Positions 20,091 through 30,171 of a stretch of DNA of 64,000 bases are shown piece by piece (positions within the stretch are counted from its first letter, which is position 1; every line of letters begins with the position of its first letter). The stretch is from Bacillus glycinifermentans (GTDB lineage: Bacteria > Bacillota > Bacilli > Bacillales > Bacillaceae): the NCBI RefSeq assembly GCF_001042475.2, contig NZ_LECW02000004.1, positions 124,001 through 188,000 on the forward strand, given 5' to 3'. The notes under the pieces were generated by a model. That model was given only the letters and a program-made list of their open reading frames with translations. It made no database searches and was not told the DNA's origin. Made by a program: the position numbers and the translations under genes.

Positions 20091-21413
20091 TTACGATTGT
20101 TTCACTTTCGATTTCAGCGGCAAGTCGAGTTTGACCAAATCCTCATATGACTCCCGCTGAATGACAAGCTGCGCTTCCCCGTCTTCGACAAACACGACGG
20201 CAGGGCGCGGGATGCGGTTGTAGTTGTTGGCCATGCTGTAGCCGTAAGCGCCTGTACAGAATACGGCCAGAACGTCGCCGTCTTTTGCTTTTGGGATTTG
20301 CAAATCCCAAATGAGCATATCGCCGCTTTCACAGCATTTACCCGCTATAGATACCGTGTCATCACAGGCAGCATCCATTCTGTTCGCCAGCGCTGCTTCG
20401 TACTTCGCTTCGTAAAGCGCCGGTCTGATATTATCGTTCATGCCCCCGTCGACCGCCACATATTTGCGAATGCCTGGCACTTGTTTTTGCGAACCGATCG
20501 TATAAAGCGTCGTTCCTGCGTCCCCGACAAGCGATCTGCCGGGTTCAATCCAGATTTCCGGCATGTTAAAGCCGAAATGCTCGGCGTTTGCTTTGACCGC
20601 TTCAATGATTTTTTTGACGTAATGATCGGCGGCGAGCGGTTCGTCCTCTTTTGTATAGCGGATGCCGAAGCCGCCCCCGAGGTTCAGCACTTTCGGAGTA
20701 TAAGAATAGGCGTCTCTCCACTCCGCAAGCTTTTCAAATATTTTGTCTGCCGCAAGTACAAATCCCGCGGTATCAAAGATTTGCGAACCGATATGGCAGT
20801 GCACGCCGAGCAAATGGAAAGCAGGTGACTGAAGAACCCGCTCAATCGCTTGTTCCACCTGTCCGTTATGCAGGTCAAAGCCGAATTTCGAATCTTCCTG
20901 CCCCGTCGTAATATAATCGTGCGTATGCGCCTCGACACCGGGGGTGATTCTGAGCAAAACGTCCACAGTTTGTCCCGCATGCTTACAGAGCTCCTCCGTG
21001 ATCGAAATCTCATGGAAATTATCCAGCACAATGCAGCCTATGTTATGGTTAAGCGCCATCTGCAGCTCTTCCGGACTTTTGTTGTTTCCATGAAAGTGAA
21101 TCCGTTCCGGAGGGAACCCTGCTTTGATCGCTGTAAAAAGCTCCCCTCCTGATACAACGTCCAATGACAACCCTTCTTCTTCGGCCAGCTGAATCATCGC
21201 AACCGAAGAAAACGCTTTGCTTGCATATGCGACTTGCGCCTTCAAATCGGCTTCCCTGAAAGCTTCCTGGAACTTTCTGGCGCGTTCCCGTATTAAAGCG
21301 ACATCGTATACGTAAAGGGGAGTTCCATATCTTTCTGCCAATGATAAAACATCGACACCTCCGATTTCGAGATGTCCGTTTTCATTTTGTCTGCTTGTAC
21401 CGTGTAAAAACAA
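20091..21413 (-). CDS. lysA: Diaminopimelate decarboxylase LysA
   Basis: 440 residues; the last step of lysine synthesis, decarboxylation of meso-diaminopimelate. A PLP alanine-racemase-type barrel with the PLP lysine in AYASKAFSS, then HGNNKSPEEL, GVHCHIGSQIF, LGGGFGIRY, EPGRSLVGDAG and the CCESGD and GAYGYSMANNYN motifs. Monocistronic. No lysine riboswitch was seen ahead of it. Confidence 0.96.
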   Translation of the reverse strand: MFLHGTSRQNENGHLEIGGVDVLSLAERYGTPLYVYDVALIRERARKFQEAFREADLKAQVAYASKAFSSVAMIQLAEEEGLSLDVVSGGELFTAIKAGFPPERIHFHGNNKSPEELQMALNHNIGCIVLDNFHEISITEELCKHAGQTVDVLLRITPGVEAHTHDYITTGQEDSKFGFDLHNGQVEQAIERVLQSPAFHLLGVHCHIGSQIFDTAGFVLAADKIFEKLAEWRDAYSYTPKVLNLGGGFGIRYTKEDEPLAADHYVKKIIEAVKANAEHFGFNMPEIWIEPGRSLVGDAGTTLYTIGSQKQVPGIRKYVAVDGGMNDNIRPALYEAKYEAALANRMDAACDDTVSIAGKCCESGDMLIWDLQIPKAKDGDVLAVFCTGAYGYSMANNYNRIPRPAVVFVEDGEAQLVIQRESYEDLVKLDLPLKSKVKQS

Positions 21414-21775
21414 TTGTCATTCCCTCTTTCTCTATCTACAAAAGTGGAAGGGACAGTCCGGATCACTGCCCGATACATCTTTTTCGCTTAATGTATTACA
21501 ATTTCTTATTGTGTATTATAACATTTCGTCCAAAAATCTAAACCATCATTTTGTTCAAATTTTCTTAATTTACATTTGACAGTGAATCTGCAGCCAACAT
21601 CTATTTTTTATAGCATAACAGAAAACCGCAATTGATAGAAATAGGCATCAGCAACATTCCTGCACATGAAAAAATAAAAGCGGCTGACCTAGGACTTTGC
21701 CTATACGGCTGGGCATTAACCTGCATATATACATAAGCATAAAGCCAAGAAAAACGATGAAAAGAGGTTTTTCGT
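21414..21775. other. Intergenic region between lysA and the 21776 gene
   Basis: 362 bases, AT-rich, holding the divergent promoters of lysA and the next gene. CATA-rich text near 21725-21745 resembles late sporulation promoters but no clear sigma-E or sigma-K pair can be fixed by eye. No gene or structured RNA is evident. Confidence 0.4.
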
Positions 21776-22087
21776 ATGTATCAAGATTTTTATCCTTATA
21801 CACATTCTGATGTTACGGACCATTCTTATGATGACGGCGCGTATGACTATAGAATTTATGAGCCGTTCGAAGGGCAAATCATTACGGCTCCGGCGAATAC
21901 GAGATACTGGCGCAGAGGAACAGAAGTTTTCCTCCATTCATCAGCCATTGACCCTTACGGCCGGGAAATGCTGTATATCGCCTATCCCATCAGAAGGCCA
22001 AACAATGTTTGCAGCCTGCGTGCCGTTGCTATATCGGCCAATGAATACAGAGGCATGCAGCCTTATACGCAGAGATATCACCCGTAA
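21776..22087 (+). CDS. Tyrosine-rich small protein, unknown
   Basis: 103 residues with many Tyr, Asp and Arg: MYQDFYPYTHSDVTDH start, then APANTRYWRRGTEVFLHSSA and IAYPIRRPNNVCSLR. No signal peptide or membrane helix. AAGAGG precedes the ATG. The composition would suit a spore coat or crust protein, and the gene lies beside the spoVA operon, but that role is inference. No B. subtilis homologue is known to me. Confidence 0.65.
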   Translation: MYQDFYPYTHSDVTDHSYDDGAYDYRIYEPFEGQIITAPANTRYWRRGTEVFLHSSAIDPYGREMLYIAYPIRRPNNVCSLRAVAISANEYRGMQPYTQRYHP

Positions 22088-22091
22088 ACAA

Positions 22092-22114
22092 GAAAAAGAG
22101 GCTTGATTAGCCTC
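22092..22114 (-). terminator. Intrinsic terminator of the spoVA operon
   Basis: GAGGCT/AGCCTC stem with five T on the minus strand, just after spoVAF. Confidence 0.65.
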
Positions 22115-22126
22115 GAAAGATACGAC

Positions 22127-23599
22127 TCACTGTCTGACCCTGTTTTTCGGATGAACGATGCTCGGTCTGACTTTGGCTCCCGGAACAGAAGTGCGCACGA
22201 GAACGTTCCAAAACGCTTTGCCGTTAAACGGGAGAAACGGCCAAAGATACGGCGTCTCCAAAGAACGGATCGAGACCATGATCATCGTTAAGATCGTAAA
22301 TCCAATGACAAACCCTTCCACTTTAAACAGCGCCACCAATATGAGCATAAAGAGCTTCACCATTTTGTTCGCCAGGCTTAGCTCATAGCTTGGCGTCGTA
22401 TATGTTCCGATGGCAGACAGCGAGACGTATAAAATGACTTCAGGAGAAAACAGGCCGACGTTGATCGCGATGTCTCCGATTAAGACGGCGGCGATCAAGC
22501 CCATGGCTGTCGAAAGCGGCGTCGGCGTATGGATGGCCGCCATTCTTAAAAATTCGACCCCAAGGTCAGCTAAAAAAATCTGCATAATAATCGGGATGTG
22601 GGAGTCCTTGTTTAAGCCGATATATCTCAAATTTTCCGGTAGAAGCGAAGGATCAATGACAAACAGCATCCACAGCGGCAGCAAAAACGTCGATGCCAGA
22701 ATGCCGAAAAAGCGGACCCAGCGTAAAAACGTTCCCACGGCCGGTACCTGTCTGTACTCTTCCGCATGCTGGACATGATGAAACAGTGTAGTCGGCGTAA
22801 TGATGACGCTCGGCGACGTATCAACAATAATAATGACGTGCCCTTCCAAGATGTGGCTTGCGGCAACATCGGCTCTTTCCGTATACCTGACGAGCGGAAA
22901 AGGGTTAAAGCCCTGCCCGACGATGAATTCTTCAACCGATTTGTCAGACATCGGCAAACCGTCGATTTTTACATTTTCGATTTCTTTTTTTAATATGCCA
23001 ACAAGATCGGGGTCTGCTACATCTTCCAAATAACAAAGGCAAATATCCGTTTTGGAGCGTTCTCCGATATGAAGCATTTTATACCTGAGCCGTTCGTCCC
23101 TGATTCTCCGTCTGATCAAGGCTGTGTTGACGATAATGCTTTCGACGAGTCCGTCTCTTGCTCCGCGGACGACTTTCTCTGTGTCGGGCTCTTCCGGCGT
23201 CCTTCCGGGATAGCTTCTGACATCGACGATAAAAGCAAAGCCCGCATCCTCGACGATGATAGCGACCAGTCCTGACAGTACTTGGTCGACCGCTTCATCA
23301 AGCGTTTTCGCTTTTGACACCTGTTGGTTCAGCAGCCTGTTTTCAACGATATCTTCGGCTTCGCCTGATTCTTTTTCCGAATCGTTCAAATGAACCAGTT
23401 CCCTCAGCAGGTGAATGATGTACTGCGTATCACACAATCCGTTTACATAGTAAATCTGGATTTCCCGGTCGAGGACAAACACCTTCCTGACTCCGAGGTC
23501 AAAACTTTCTCCCATCCCGACCCGCTGTTTGAAAAATGACTCATTCTTAGAAGGATCATGGAATACTCTTGTCTTCTCTTTTTCCTGTGCACTCATCAT
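22127..23599 (-). CDS. spoVAF: Stage V sporulation protein SpoVAF (GerA-A family)
   Basis: 490 residues, similar to the A subunit of GerA-type nutrient receptors: a soluble N-terminal half (to about 290) with [16 protein letters not shown], and a membrane half with several helices (residues about 295-445) including [16 protein letters not shown]. Last gene of the spoVA operon; part of the machinery for dipicolinate handling and germination in the inner spore membrane. The ATG overlaps spoVAEa by 44 bases, with AAAGGAGCGGG ahead. Confidence 0.93.
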   Translation of the reverse strand: MMSAQEKEKTRVFHDPSKNESFFKQRVGMGESFDLGVRKVFVLDREIQIYYVNGLCDTQYIIHLLRELVHLNDSEKESGEAEDIVENRLLNQQVSKAKTLDEAVDQVLSGLVAIIVEDAGFAFIVDVRSYPGRTPEEPDTEKVVRGARDGLVESIIVNTALIRRRIRDERLRYKMLHIGERSKTDICLCYLEDVADPDLVGILKKEIENVKIDGLPMSDKSVEEFIVGQGFNPFPLVRYTERADVAASHILEGHVIIIVDTSPSVIITPTTLFHHVQHAEEYRQVPAVGTFLRWVRFFGILASTFLLPLWMLFVIDPSLLPENLRYIGLNKDSHIPIIMQIFLADLGVEFLRMAAIHTPTPLSTAMGLIAAVLIGDIAINVGLFSPEVILYVSLSAIGTYTTPSYELSLANKMVKLFMLILVALFKVEGFVIGFTILTMIMVSIRSLETPYLWPFLPFNGKAFWNVLVRTSVPGAKVRPSIVHPKNRVRQ

Positions 23600-24158
23600 A
23601 CCCGCTCCTTTCTAAAATGAGCTCGACCGCCTTCATTGTGATCGGCGACCCTTTTTTTACATCGTCTTTCCTGCCCATTTTTCCGATATCGCCGATTCCG
23701 ACGACGATTGGCACATCAAGCTGGTCAAGGCAGTAAACCGTATCTCCGCTCATTCGTTTGACATCAAATTCCCTGACTCCGTACTTGTCGACTCCAAACT
23801 CCGTCAGCTCCCCTTCCGCATCAATCGACACATCTACTTTTGTCCACTCCGCGTAGTGGGTTTTCGAAGCGACGGCGATGACGCCGAGCACCTCAATATC
23901 AGGGTGTGCAGCCACATACTTCATCGCCGTCTCTCCAGGTCCTTCCCCTTGGAGGCCGGAATCGTCAAACATTACAAACACGGGATCATGCGGCGTTTCA
24001 AGAATCATCGATACGAGCTCGGGGCCCGTTTTCACGCTCGGGTTTCCCATCGACTGGGAAATCGAGCGGCCGCCGATCTGCCTTGCCGCATATTCAATCG
24101 ATTTTGCAGCATAGATATCGCCGTCTGTTACCAAAATGACTTTGCGTTTTGCTGTCAT
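23556..24158 (-). CDS. spoVAEA: SpoVAEa protein
   Basis: 200 residues, soluble, the large product of the spoVAE region. It starts [25 protein letters not shown] (given in part) and carries [15 protein letters not shown] and [16 protein letters not shown], motifs typical of this family. In B. subtilis it lies between spoVAEb and spoVAF, as here. Role in dipicolinate uptake is not well defined. Confidence 0.9.
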   Translation of the reverse strand: MTAKRKVILVTDGDIYAAKSIEYAARQIGGRSISQSMGNPSVKTGPELVSMILETPHDPVFVMFDDSGLQGEGPGETAMKYVAAHPDIEVLGVIAVASKTHYAEWTKVDVSIDAEGELTEFGVDKYGVREFDVKRMSGDTVYCLDQLDVPIVVGIGDIGKMGRKDDVKKGSPITMKAVELILERSGYDECTGKREDKSIP

Positions 24159-24164
24159 TGTTCC

Positions 24165-24515
24165 TTATCCTTTCGGTTTAAAAATCACAGCCACGAGAAA
24201 AGCGAATAAAATGGCAGCGGATATACCGGCGGACGTCAGCTCAAATATCCCCATTCCGATTCCGATAAAACCGTGCTCTTCAGCCTGGTGCATCGCGCCG
24301 TGCAACAGGGAATGCCCGAAGCTGACGATCGGCACGGTCGCGCCCGCCCCGGCAAACTCGATGAGCCGGTCATAGATGCCGAAGCCGTCCAGGATCGCTC
24401 CTGCTACGACAAAGGTTGACATGACATGCGCCGGCGTCATTTTGCATACATCGAGCAGGAGCTGTCCGACCACGCAAATCAAGCCGCCGACGATAAACGC
24501 AATGATGTATTCCAT
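24165..24515 (-). CDS. spoVAEB: SpoVAEb membrane protein
   Basis: 116-residue membrane protein with about three helices ([18 protein letters not shown] start), closely similar in pattern to SpoVAC ([21 protein letters not shown] here against FAGAGSAVPVTGFANSMASAA in SpoVAC, given in part). The ATG at 24515 shares one base with the spoVAD stop (TAATG). The longer frame reads inside spoVAD. Confidence 0.93.
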   Translation of the reverse strand: MEYIIAFIVGGLICVVGQLLLDVCKMTPAHVMSTFVVAGAILDGFGIYDRLIEFAGAGATVPIVSFGHSLLHGAMHQAEEHGFIGIGMGIFELTSAGISAAILFAFLVAVIFKPKG

Positions 24516-25534
24516 TACGCGTTCCCTCCTTCGGCCCGTTCGAATACAACGCCGTGGGCGATGCACGGAATCGACTCCTTCTGCTGAACAACGGTCGGGC
24601 TCAAGAGTGCACCCGTGGCTACGACAAGCACCCTGTTTAATCTTCCCGCTTCGATTTCTTTAAAAATATGGGCGAAGGTGACGACAGCCGAGCAGGCGCA
24701 TCCGCTTCCTCCTGCAAACACCTGCTGATCGGGCGTATAGATCATTAGCCCGCAGTCATTGTGCTTTGTGCCGACACGAATCCCTTCTTCTTTTAACAGA
24801 TCCCTTACAATCGGGCTTCCTACGCCGGAAAGATCGCCGGTAAGGATCAAATCGTAATCATCCGGAGTGCGCCCGAGATCCTCGAGATGCTGTTTGATCG
24901 TATCGGCGGCAGCGGGTGCCATCGCTGATCCCATGTCCTGCGAATCGGTGATTCCAAAATCGATGACCTTTCCGATGGTCGCGCTCGTGATTTTGATCCC
25001 GCCCGGATGTTGGCTGAGCACCACCGCTCCGCTTCCCGTTACAGTAGAGGTTGAGGTGCCTGGCTTTTGCCCGCCGTATTCCGTCGGATAGCGAAATTGC
25101 CGTTCAGCCGTTGCATTGTGGCTGCTCGTCGCAGCAAGGGCGCGTTTTGCAAAGCCGCCGTCAATCAGCGCCGAACCGAGCGCAATCGCTTCCATTGAAG
25201 TGGAGCAGGCCCCAAATAAACAAAGAAACGGAAGCTTCAAATGCCTTGCCACAAAGTTGGCGGTCACATTTTGATTGAGCAGGTCGCCTGCCAAAAAGAT
25301 GTCGATGTCATCCTTTTTCAGGTTTTGTTTAGTCAATGCTGATTCGATCGCATCCTCCATCAGCTTGCGCTCGGCCATTTCCCAATTTTTTTGGTTGCAG
25401 TGCATGTCATCGTATGTTTGATCAAATAAATGTCCTAAAGGACCCTGCTTTTCCTTTGGACCAACCGCTGTGCCGCTTGAATTGACAAACAGCGGGTTTT
25501 GGAACACCCATGTTTGCTTTCCCGTTGTTTTCAT
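24515..25534 (-). CDS. spoVAD: Stage V sporulation protein SpoVAD
   Basis: 339 residues with a thiolase/ketoacyl synthase-like fold; in B. subtilis SpoVAD binds dipicolinic acid on the inner spore membrane. Landmarks are [30 protein letters not shown] and [14 protein letters not shown]. Predicted soluble, joining membrane partners SpoVAC and SpoVAEb. Confidence 0.95.
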   Translation of the reverse strand: MKTTGKQTWVFQNPLFVNSSGTAVGPKEKQGPLGHLFDQTYDDMHCNQKNWEMAERKLMEDAIESALTKQNLKKDDIDIFLAGDLLNQNVTANFVARHLKLPFLCLFGACSTSMEAIALGSALIDGGFAKRALAATSSHNATAERQFRYPTEYGGQKPGTSTSTVTGSGAVVLSQHPGGIKITSATIGKVIDFGITDSQDMGSAMAPAAADTIKQHLEDLGRTPDDYDLILTGDLSGVGSPIVRDLLKEEGIRVGTKHNDCGLMIYTPDQQVFAGGSGCACSAVVTFAHIFKEIEAGRLNRVLVVATGALLSPTVVQQKESIPCIAHGVVFERAEGGNA

Positions 25535-25546
25535 GACATCTTCCTC

Positions 25547-25996
25547 CTAAAACAGCTTGTCAAAAGCGTAGCGGATAATTCCGACAATATACGCTGCGAC
25601 AACGCCGAAGACGATCACGTTTCCGGCGAGTTTAAACATGTTCGTGCCGACGCCGAGGACATATCCTTCGCTTTTATGCTCGAGCGCCGCGCTCGCCATG
25701 CTGTTGGCAAATCCCGTCACCGGAACGGCCGAACCGGCGCCGGCGAACTGCCCGATTCTGTCGTAAACTCCGAGCCCTGTTAACAGGGCAGATATTAAAA
25801 TAAGCGTGGCGACCGTCGGATTTCCCGCTGTTTTTTCATCAAAATGAAAAACGGCCATGTAAAAGTTTTGGAACGCCTGGCCGATCATGCAGATCAGCCC
25901 GCCGACGAGAAACGCTTTTAAACAGTTCAGCACATAAGGCGGAGTGGGCTGATACGTTTTCACTTTAGACTGATAATTATCTTTTAAGCTTGACAT
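25547..25996 (-). CDS. spoVAC: Stage V sporulation protein SpoVAC
   Basis: 149 residues with three to four helices after a short soluble N-terminus (MSSLKDNYQSKVKTYQPTPP). SpoVAC has been reported to act as a mechanosensitive channel for dipicolinate release. The start at 25996 has AAAGGAGGATG ahead; the longer frame would overlap spoVAB. Confidence 0.94.
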   Translation of the reverse strand: MSSLKDNYQSKVKTYQPTPPYVLNCLKAFLVGGLICMIGQAFQNFYMAVFHFDEKTAGNPTVATLILISALLTGLGVYDRIGQFAGAGSAVPVTGFANSMASAALEHKSEGYVLGVGTNMFKLAGNVIVFGVVAAYIVGIIRYAFDKLF

Positions 25997-26009
25997 GAAC
26001 ATCCTCCTT

Positions 26010-26435
26010 TTATGACAAATGAACAAAGATCAGCCATTGAAATAAAGATCCGATAATCTTTCCGAAGACAATGGCCATCAATAAAATTAAAATCCTGTCC
26101 CCCATGCCGATCCGTTTGACCAAAATCGGCAGCACGTTCAGCACTTCCGTAAGAGCGGCCGCAAGCATTCCGATAAACAAGCCCGCGAAAAGACCGATCG
26201 GAATCATGAACCATTTCGATAAAAAAAAGCGGTTCATATTCAGCGACTCCCATCCTCCGAAGACGGCGCCGGCAATGACGGCCCATTCGTATGCCTGGAT
26301 ATACACTCTCGTTTTTGTCAGCTGCATCAGCCTCGGAATGATGCCCAGCACCGTGAGAAAAGCGACAAAGCCGGAACCTACTGCAACCCCTCCCGCAAGA
26401 CCGAGAAAGATGATCATTATGGCGTTAATGATCAT
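26010..26435 (-). CDS. spoVAB: Stage V sporulation protein SpoVAB
   Basis: 141-residue membrane protein with about four helices; [20 protein letters not shown] and [11 protein letters not shown] are family text. The ATG at 26435 gives the length of B. subtilis SpoVAB and overlaps the end of spoVAA by 11 bases. Confidence 0.93.
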   Translation of the reverse strand: MIINAIMIIFLGLAGGVAVGSGFVAFLTVLGIIPRLMQLTKTRVYIQAYEWAVIAGAVFGGWESLNMNRFFLSKWFMIPIGLFAGLFIGMLAAALTEVLNVLPILVKRIGMGDRILILLMAIVFGKIIGSLFQWLIFVHLS

Positions 26436-27045
26436 GGATATCCTTTGTCGTTTCTTTATTTTCGTGCAGGGCCACATATTGGTCCAAATCGAGCTGATAT
26501 TTAAACATCTCAACTTCAAGGGGGCTGGGCTCTTCGTTGAAGCGTTTTTTAAATAAGTGGTTAAAAAACAAAATCATCCCGAGGCCAAGGCCAATGCTGT
26601 ATGGAACCTGCAAAAGATAGGGGTAGCGGTTTTCTTTTCCCGTTATCATTTCATAAATCCGGATGTGCACTTCCCTCATGCTGACATCTTCATGAAAATT
26701 CATCACGGTAAGCCCCGCACCGACGAACAAAAGCAGCCAGACAGCGATGAATAACACGGGGGATAAGCCCCGTTTTGGATATTGAACCTCCACGATGGTT
26801 TCGGCACCGCCGACGGTTTGGACATCAAGGTCTGGAAACGACTTATGTATGGCTTCAATCACCTTCATCACGTCCAATACCACCAAGTTTTGATCCGATT
26901 TGCTCACCTTGTATACAGGCAGCTGTTCAAGCTTTTTTTTGCAGCGCCGGTCGCCCGCCACCTGTGCGATATCTCCGAGCTTGATCAATTCATCCGGATC
27001 GGCCACTAGACGGTGGCGGAGCCTGATAAAAACTTGACGTTCCAT
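26425..27045 (-). CDS. spoVAA: Stage V sporulation protein SpoVAA
   Basis: 206 residues: a soluble N-terminal domain and two helices (about 105-125 and 155-175). The ATG at 27045 ([13 protein letters not shown]) has AGGAAGTG at good spacing and is preferred to a GTG three codons upstream. First gene of the spoVA operon. Confidence 0.93.
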   Translation of the reverse strand: MERQVFIRLRHRLVADPDELIKLGDIAQVAGDRRCKKKLEQLPVYKVSKSDQNLVVLDVMKVIEAIHKSFPDLDVQTVGGAETIVEVQYPKRGLSPVLFIAVWLLLFVGAGLTVMNFHEDVSMREVHIRIYEMITGKENRYPYLLQVPYSIGLGLGMILFFNHLFKKRFNEEPSPLEVEMFKYQLDLDQYVALHENKETTKDIHDH

Positions 27046-27077
27046 CTGGGTCACTTCCTATATGATGGTTATAATTG

Positions 27078-27106
27078 TAGTATGAGGTTCATTTCATTTA
27101 TCATTC
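27078..27106 (-). promoter_or_regulatory. Sigma-G-type promoter of the spoVA operon
   Basis: On the minus strand GAATG (27102-27106) and CATACTA (27078-27084) separated by 17 bases match the sigma-G pattern (GNATR / CATNHTA). They lie about 33 bases upstream of spoVAA. spoVA is a known sigma-G operon in B. subtilis. Confidence 0.7.
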
Positions 27107-27138
27107 AGTACGGAATGAATGACCATAAATTACCACAC

Positions 27139-27170
27139 CAAAAAAGCCGGCCCATCGCGGGTGCCGGCTT
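27139..27170 (-). terminator. Intrinsic terminator of the spoIIA operon
   Basis: AAGCCGGC/GCCGGCTT hairpin with a T run on the minus strand, between the sigF stop and the spoVA promoter. Confidence 0.75.
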
Positions 27171-27188
27171 GTATCCGGGACTGCCTGT

Positions 27189-27953
27189 TTAGCTGTCGTT
27201 GTGGTCCATCTGGTTTTTGATTTGCTTTAAGATTTTTTTCTCAAGCCTGGATACCTGAACCTGGGAGATGCCGAGGCGGTCGGCAACTTCTGATTGCGTC
27301 TTGTCCTTGTAATACCTTAAGTAGACGATCAGCTTTTCTCTTTCGTCCAGGTCCTTGATTGCTTCTTTCAAAGCGATTTTATCGAACCATTTGTCCTCCG
27401 ACTGGTCGGCGATCTGGTCGAGAAGCGTAATCGGGTCTCCGTCGTTTTCATATACCGTTTCATGAATGGACGAAGGCGAACGGACGGCTTCCTGGGCCAG
27501 CACGACCTCCTCGGAAGAGATCCCGAGATGTTCGGCGATTTCCTGAACGGTCGGAATTCGTCCGTTCGTCTTGGAGAGCTCGTCTTTCGCCCTCCTGATT
27601 TTGTTGCCGAGCTCCTTCAGCGAACGGCTCACCTTAACCGTTCCGTCATCTCTGATGAACCTCTGAATTTCGCCGATGATCATCGGGACGGCATAGGTGG
27701 AGAACCGGACGTCATAGGAAAGGTCGAATTTGTCAACCGATTTCAAAAGGCCGATACAGCCGATTTGAAAGAGGTCATCAGGCTCATACCCTCTGTTCAA
27801 AAAACGCTGAACGACGGACCAAACAAGACGCATGTTTTTTTCTATGAGGAGGTCTCTTGCTCTTTGATCGCCGTTCTGGCTGTTTTTAATCAGTTCTTTT
27901 ACCTCATGGTCTTTAAGCTGGGTATTCAGTTCTTTTTTAACCTCCACATCCAT
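27189..27953 (-). CDS. sigF: Forespore sigma factor SigF (SpoIIAC)
   Basis: 254-residue group 3 sigma factor, first compartment-specific factor of the forespore. Region 2 (RDLLIEKNMRLVWSVVQRF, DDLFQIGCIGLLKSVDKFD), region 3 and region 4 with the helix-turn-helix (KTQSEVADRLGISQVQVSRLEKK, given in part) are all intact. Held inactive by SpoIIAB until SpoIIAA is dephosphorylated. Last gene of spoIIAA-spoIIAB-sigF. Confidence 0.96.
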   Translation of the reverse strand: MDVEVKKELNTQLKDHEVKELIKNSQNGDQRARDLLIEKNMRLVWSVVQRFLNRGYEPDDLFQIGCIGLLKSVDKFDLSYDVRFSTYAVPMIIGEIQRFIRDDGTVKVSRSLKELGNKIRRAKDELSKTNGRIPTVQEIAEHLGISSEEVVLAQEAVRSPSSIHETVYENDGDPITLLDQIADQSEDKWFDKIALKEAIKDLDEREKLIVYLRYYKDKTQSEVADRLGISQVQVSRLEKKILKQIKNQMDHNDS

Positions 27954-27965
27954 AACAAATCTCCC

Positions 27966-28406
27966 TTAATTGCAAAGCGCTTTGCTTTTCGATAAGTGCT
28001 TTGTTAAGTGTATTGTGGTGCCCATTTCAGGCGAGGAATCGATCGTGATATCATCCATGAAGTTCTCCATAATGGTAAAGCCCATTCCCGATCTTTCGAG
28101 TTCTGGCTTCGTTGTGAACAGCGGCTGGCGTGCTTCTTCCAGATCCGTGATCCCGATTCCTTCATCGCGGATCGTCAAATAGACGATATGGTCTTCCAGT
28201 GTGACAGAGATATACACGGTTCCTTCGCCTGAGTTTTCGTATCCGTGGATGATCGCGTTTGTGACCGCTTCTGATACAACCGTTTTTATTTCGGTTAGTT
28301 CATCCATCGTCGGATCAAGCTGAGCGATAAAAGCGGCGACCGTTACCCGTGCAAACGATTCATTTTGGCTGAGCGCTGTAAACTGGATGTTCATCTCATT
28401 TTTCAT
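27966..28406 (-). CDS. spoIIAB: Anti-sigma-F factor SpoIIAB
   Basis: 146-residue GHKL-fold serine kinase that binds SigF and phosphorylates SpoIIAA. ATP-binding boxes: [12 protein letters not shown] (N box), IRDEGIGI (G1) and [10 protein letters not shown] (G2). Four-base ATGA overlap with spoIIAA. Confidence 0.96.
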   Translation of the reverse strand: MKNEMNIQFTALSQNESFARVTVAAFIAQLDPTMDELTEIKTVVSEAVTNAIIHGYENSGEGTVYISVTLEDHIVYLTIRDEGIGITDLEEARQPLFTTKPELERSGMGFTIMENFMDDITIDSSPEMGTTIHLTKHLSKSKALCN

Positions 28407-28756
28407 GATGCCACCCCCAATGTTTGAAGCGCATGCTGTTCGGATTGTTCAAGGCGGATGATTTTAAACAGCCCTGACATATCGAATAATCGCTTGACGG
28501 CCGGGGAAATCGCGCAGACGATCATTTCTCCGCCCAGCTGCTGGATTTCCTTATATCGGCCCAGCACGACGCCGAGCCCTGAACTGTCCATAAACGAAAG
28601 TTCTTCAAGATTTAAGACGATATGACGAATGTCGTATCGTTCCATATGTTCGCTCACCTGGTTTCGCAAGGTTTCAGCTGTATGGTGGTCGAGTTCACCT
28701 GTCAACCGAATACAAAGCACGGATTCTTTGACGTTAAAATCGATTCCGAGGCTCAT
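28403..28756 (-). CDS. spoIIAA: Anti-anti-sigma factor SpoIIAA
   Basis: 117-residue STAS-domain protein. The phosphorylated serine is Ser58 in [10 protein letters not shown], the same position as in B. subtilis. The ATG at 28756 has AAGGAGGAATG ahead and gives the B. subtilis length; the longer frame is upstream leader. First gene of the sigma-F switch operon. Confidence 0.95.
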   Translation of the reverse strand: MSLGIDFNVKESVLCIRLTGELDHHTAETLRNQVSEHMERYDIRHIVLNLEELSFMDSSGLGVVLGRYKEIQQLGGEMIVCAISPAVKRLFDMSGLFKIIRLEQSEQHALQTLGVAS

Positions 28757-28849
28757 CCTCATTCCTCCTTGATATAAATCGGATAATGAGTGTTTCGATT
28801 CAGGCTTTCTAAATTCCTTCACCATGACAAAACTAGTGACCGTTCGGCA

Positions 28850-30022
28850 TTATTCATTCCACTTCGTCCAGTTTGTCATCGTCCGCTTAAACAATGTCCA
28901 CATTCCCGCTTTGTCCATGTCTTTTTCCGCGACAAGCGGGCTTTCATGCAGCACTTTTCCGTCCTTTTTCAGTACGAGCGTGCCGAGCTCGGTCCCTTTT
29001 TTGACAGGAGCCTGGATATCCGTTTTCTTTTTGATTTCCTTCTTGACGGCTTTGATGTTTTCGCCCTTTTTCGTCAAAAGGGAAATCGGTTCTGAAGTAA
29101 CGAGATTGATTTTTTGCTCACTGCCTTTATTGACCTTTAATTCGGATATGACTTCATTCCGCTTATACATCGGATGGGTATTGTATTGGCTGAACGCATA
29201 ATCGAGCATTTTGGTGACCTGCGCATTTCGCTCTTTCGGCGTACTGGCGCCAAAGACGACGGCGATCACACGCATATTTCCTTTTTTCGCGGAAGCCGTC
29301 AAACAGTACTTCGCTTCATTTGTGAATCCCGTTTTAACTCCGTCGACTCCCGGATAAAATTTGATCAGCCGGTTTGTATTGACAAGCCAAAACTTTTTAT
29401 CGGTGTTTTCCCTTAAATAATCCTCGTACGTTCCCGTAAATTTCGTGACTTGATCATATTTCAACAGCTCTTTCGCCATGACGGCCATGTCGTAAGCCGT
29501 GCTGTAGTGACCTTCTTTAGGAAGTCCTGTCGTATTTTTAAAAGACGTGTCCTTGAGGCCGAGCTCTGCAGCCTTTTCGTTCATCCTTTTTACAAATTCC
29601 TCTTCAGATCCGGCGATATGCTCTGCCATCGCGACAGAGGCATCGTTTCCGGAGCCGATGGCGATGCCTTTCAGCATATCTTCGACGGTCATCTCTTCGC
29701 CGGGTTCAAGAAAGATCTGCGAACCTCCCATCGATGCGGCATATTCGCTCGTTCTCACCTTATCTTTCATTTTAATTTTTCCTTCATCAAGAGCTTCCAT
29801 GATCAAAAGCATGGTCATCACCTTTGTCATGCTGGCCGGAGGAAGCTTTTCATGGCTGTTTTTGTTATACATGATCTTTCCGGTGTCCCGCTCGATCAAA
29901 ACGGCGGATTTCGCTTCATGGGCAAGCTCCGATGTTTTCGTATCGCTTTTTTCCGCAAATGCGGCCGGCGCTGTCATAAGAATTATCGTAAAAATCATCA
30001 ATGTGGATAAATGACGTTTCAT
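28850..30022 (-). CDS. dacF: Sporulation D-alanyl-D-alanine carboxypeptidase DacF
   Basis: 390-residue secreted low-molecular-weight PBP made in the forespore that helps set cortex cross-linking. Signal peptide to about residue 23 (PAAFA-EK). Active-site motifs: S-M-T-K at 64-67, SGND near 120 and KTGFT near 226. The start at 30022 follows GGAGGTCTGG and begins with the signal peptide. Ends 93 bases before spoIIAA, as in B. subtilis. Confidence 0.95.
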   Translation of the reverse strand: MKRHLSTLMIFTIILMTAPAAFAEKSDTKTSELAHEAKSAVLIERDTGKIMYNKNSHEKLPPASMTKVMTMLLIMEALDEGKIKMKDKVRTSEYAASMGGSQIFLEPGEEMTVEDMLKGIAIGSGNDASVAMAEHIAGSEEEFVKRMNEKAAELGLKDTSFKNTTGLPKEGHYSTAYDMAVMAKELLKYDQVTKFTGTYEDYLRENTDKKFWLVNTNRLIKFYPGVDGVKTGFTNEAKYCLTASAKKGNMRVIAVVFGASTPKERNAQVTKMLDYAFSQYNTHPMYKRNEVISELKVNKGSEQKINLVTSEPISLLTKKGENIKAVKKEIKKKTDIQAPVKKGTELGTLVLKKDGKVLHESPLVAEKDMDKAGMWTLFKRTMTNWTKWNE

Positions 30023-30051
30023 CACCCAGACCTCCATTTCGTAATCCTCTC

Positions 30052-30080
30052 TATTTTTTCCAATAGAGGTGGATTTATAC
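30052..30080 (-). promoter_or_regulatory. Sigma-F-type promoter of dacF
   Basis: Minus strand GTATA (30076-30080) and GGAAAAAATA (30052-30061) with a 14-base spacer fit the sigma-F pattern (GYATA / GGNNANAHTR). About 30 bases upstream of the dacF ATG. Confidence 0.75.
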
Positions 30081-30110
30081 GAATGGATTGGTAAAAATTT
30101 CTCCCCACAC

Positions 30111-30155
30111 AAAAAAGCCAATGCATGTCCTTGCTTCGGCCATGCATTGGCTTTC
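30111..30155 (-). terminator. Intrinsic terminator of drm-pupG
   Basis: Perfect 13-bp stem AAGCCAATGCATG/CATGCATTGGCTT followed by a T run on the minus strand. Confidence 0.85.
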
Positions 30156-30171
30156 GTACGTGTACCATATG

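Noticed and set aside
21414-21600. Lysine riboswitch ahead of lysA
   Set aside because: No L-box conserved blocks could be found; lysA in B. subtilis is also not known to carry one.
28757-28849. Sigma-H promoter of spoIIA
   Set aside because: AGGAATTT is present near 28800 but no -10 at the proper distance could be fixed by eye, so it is not listed as a feature.
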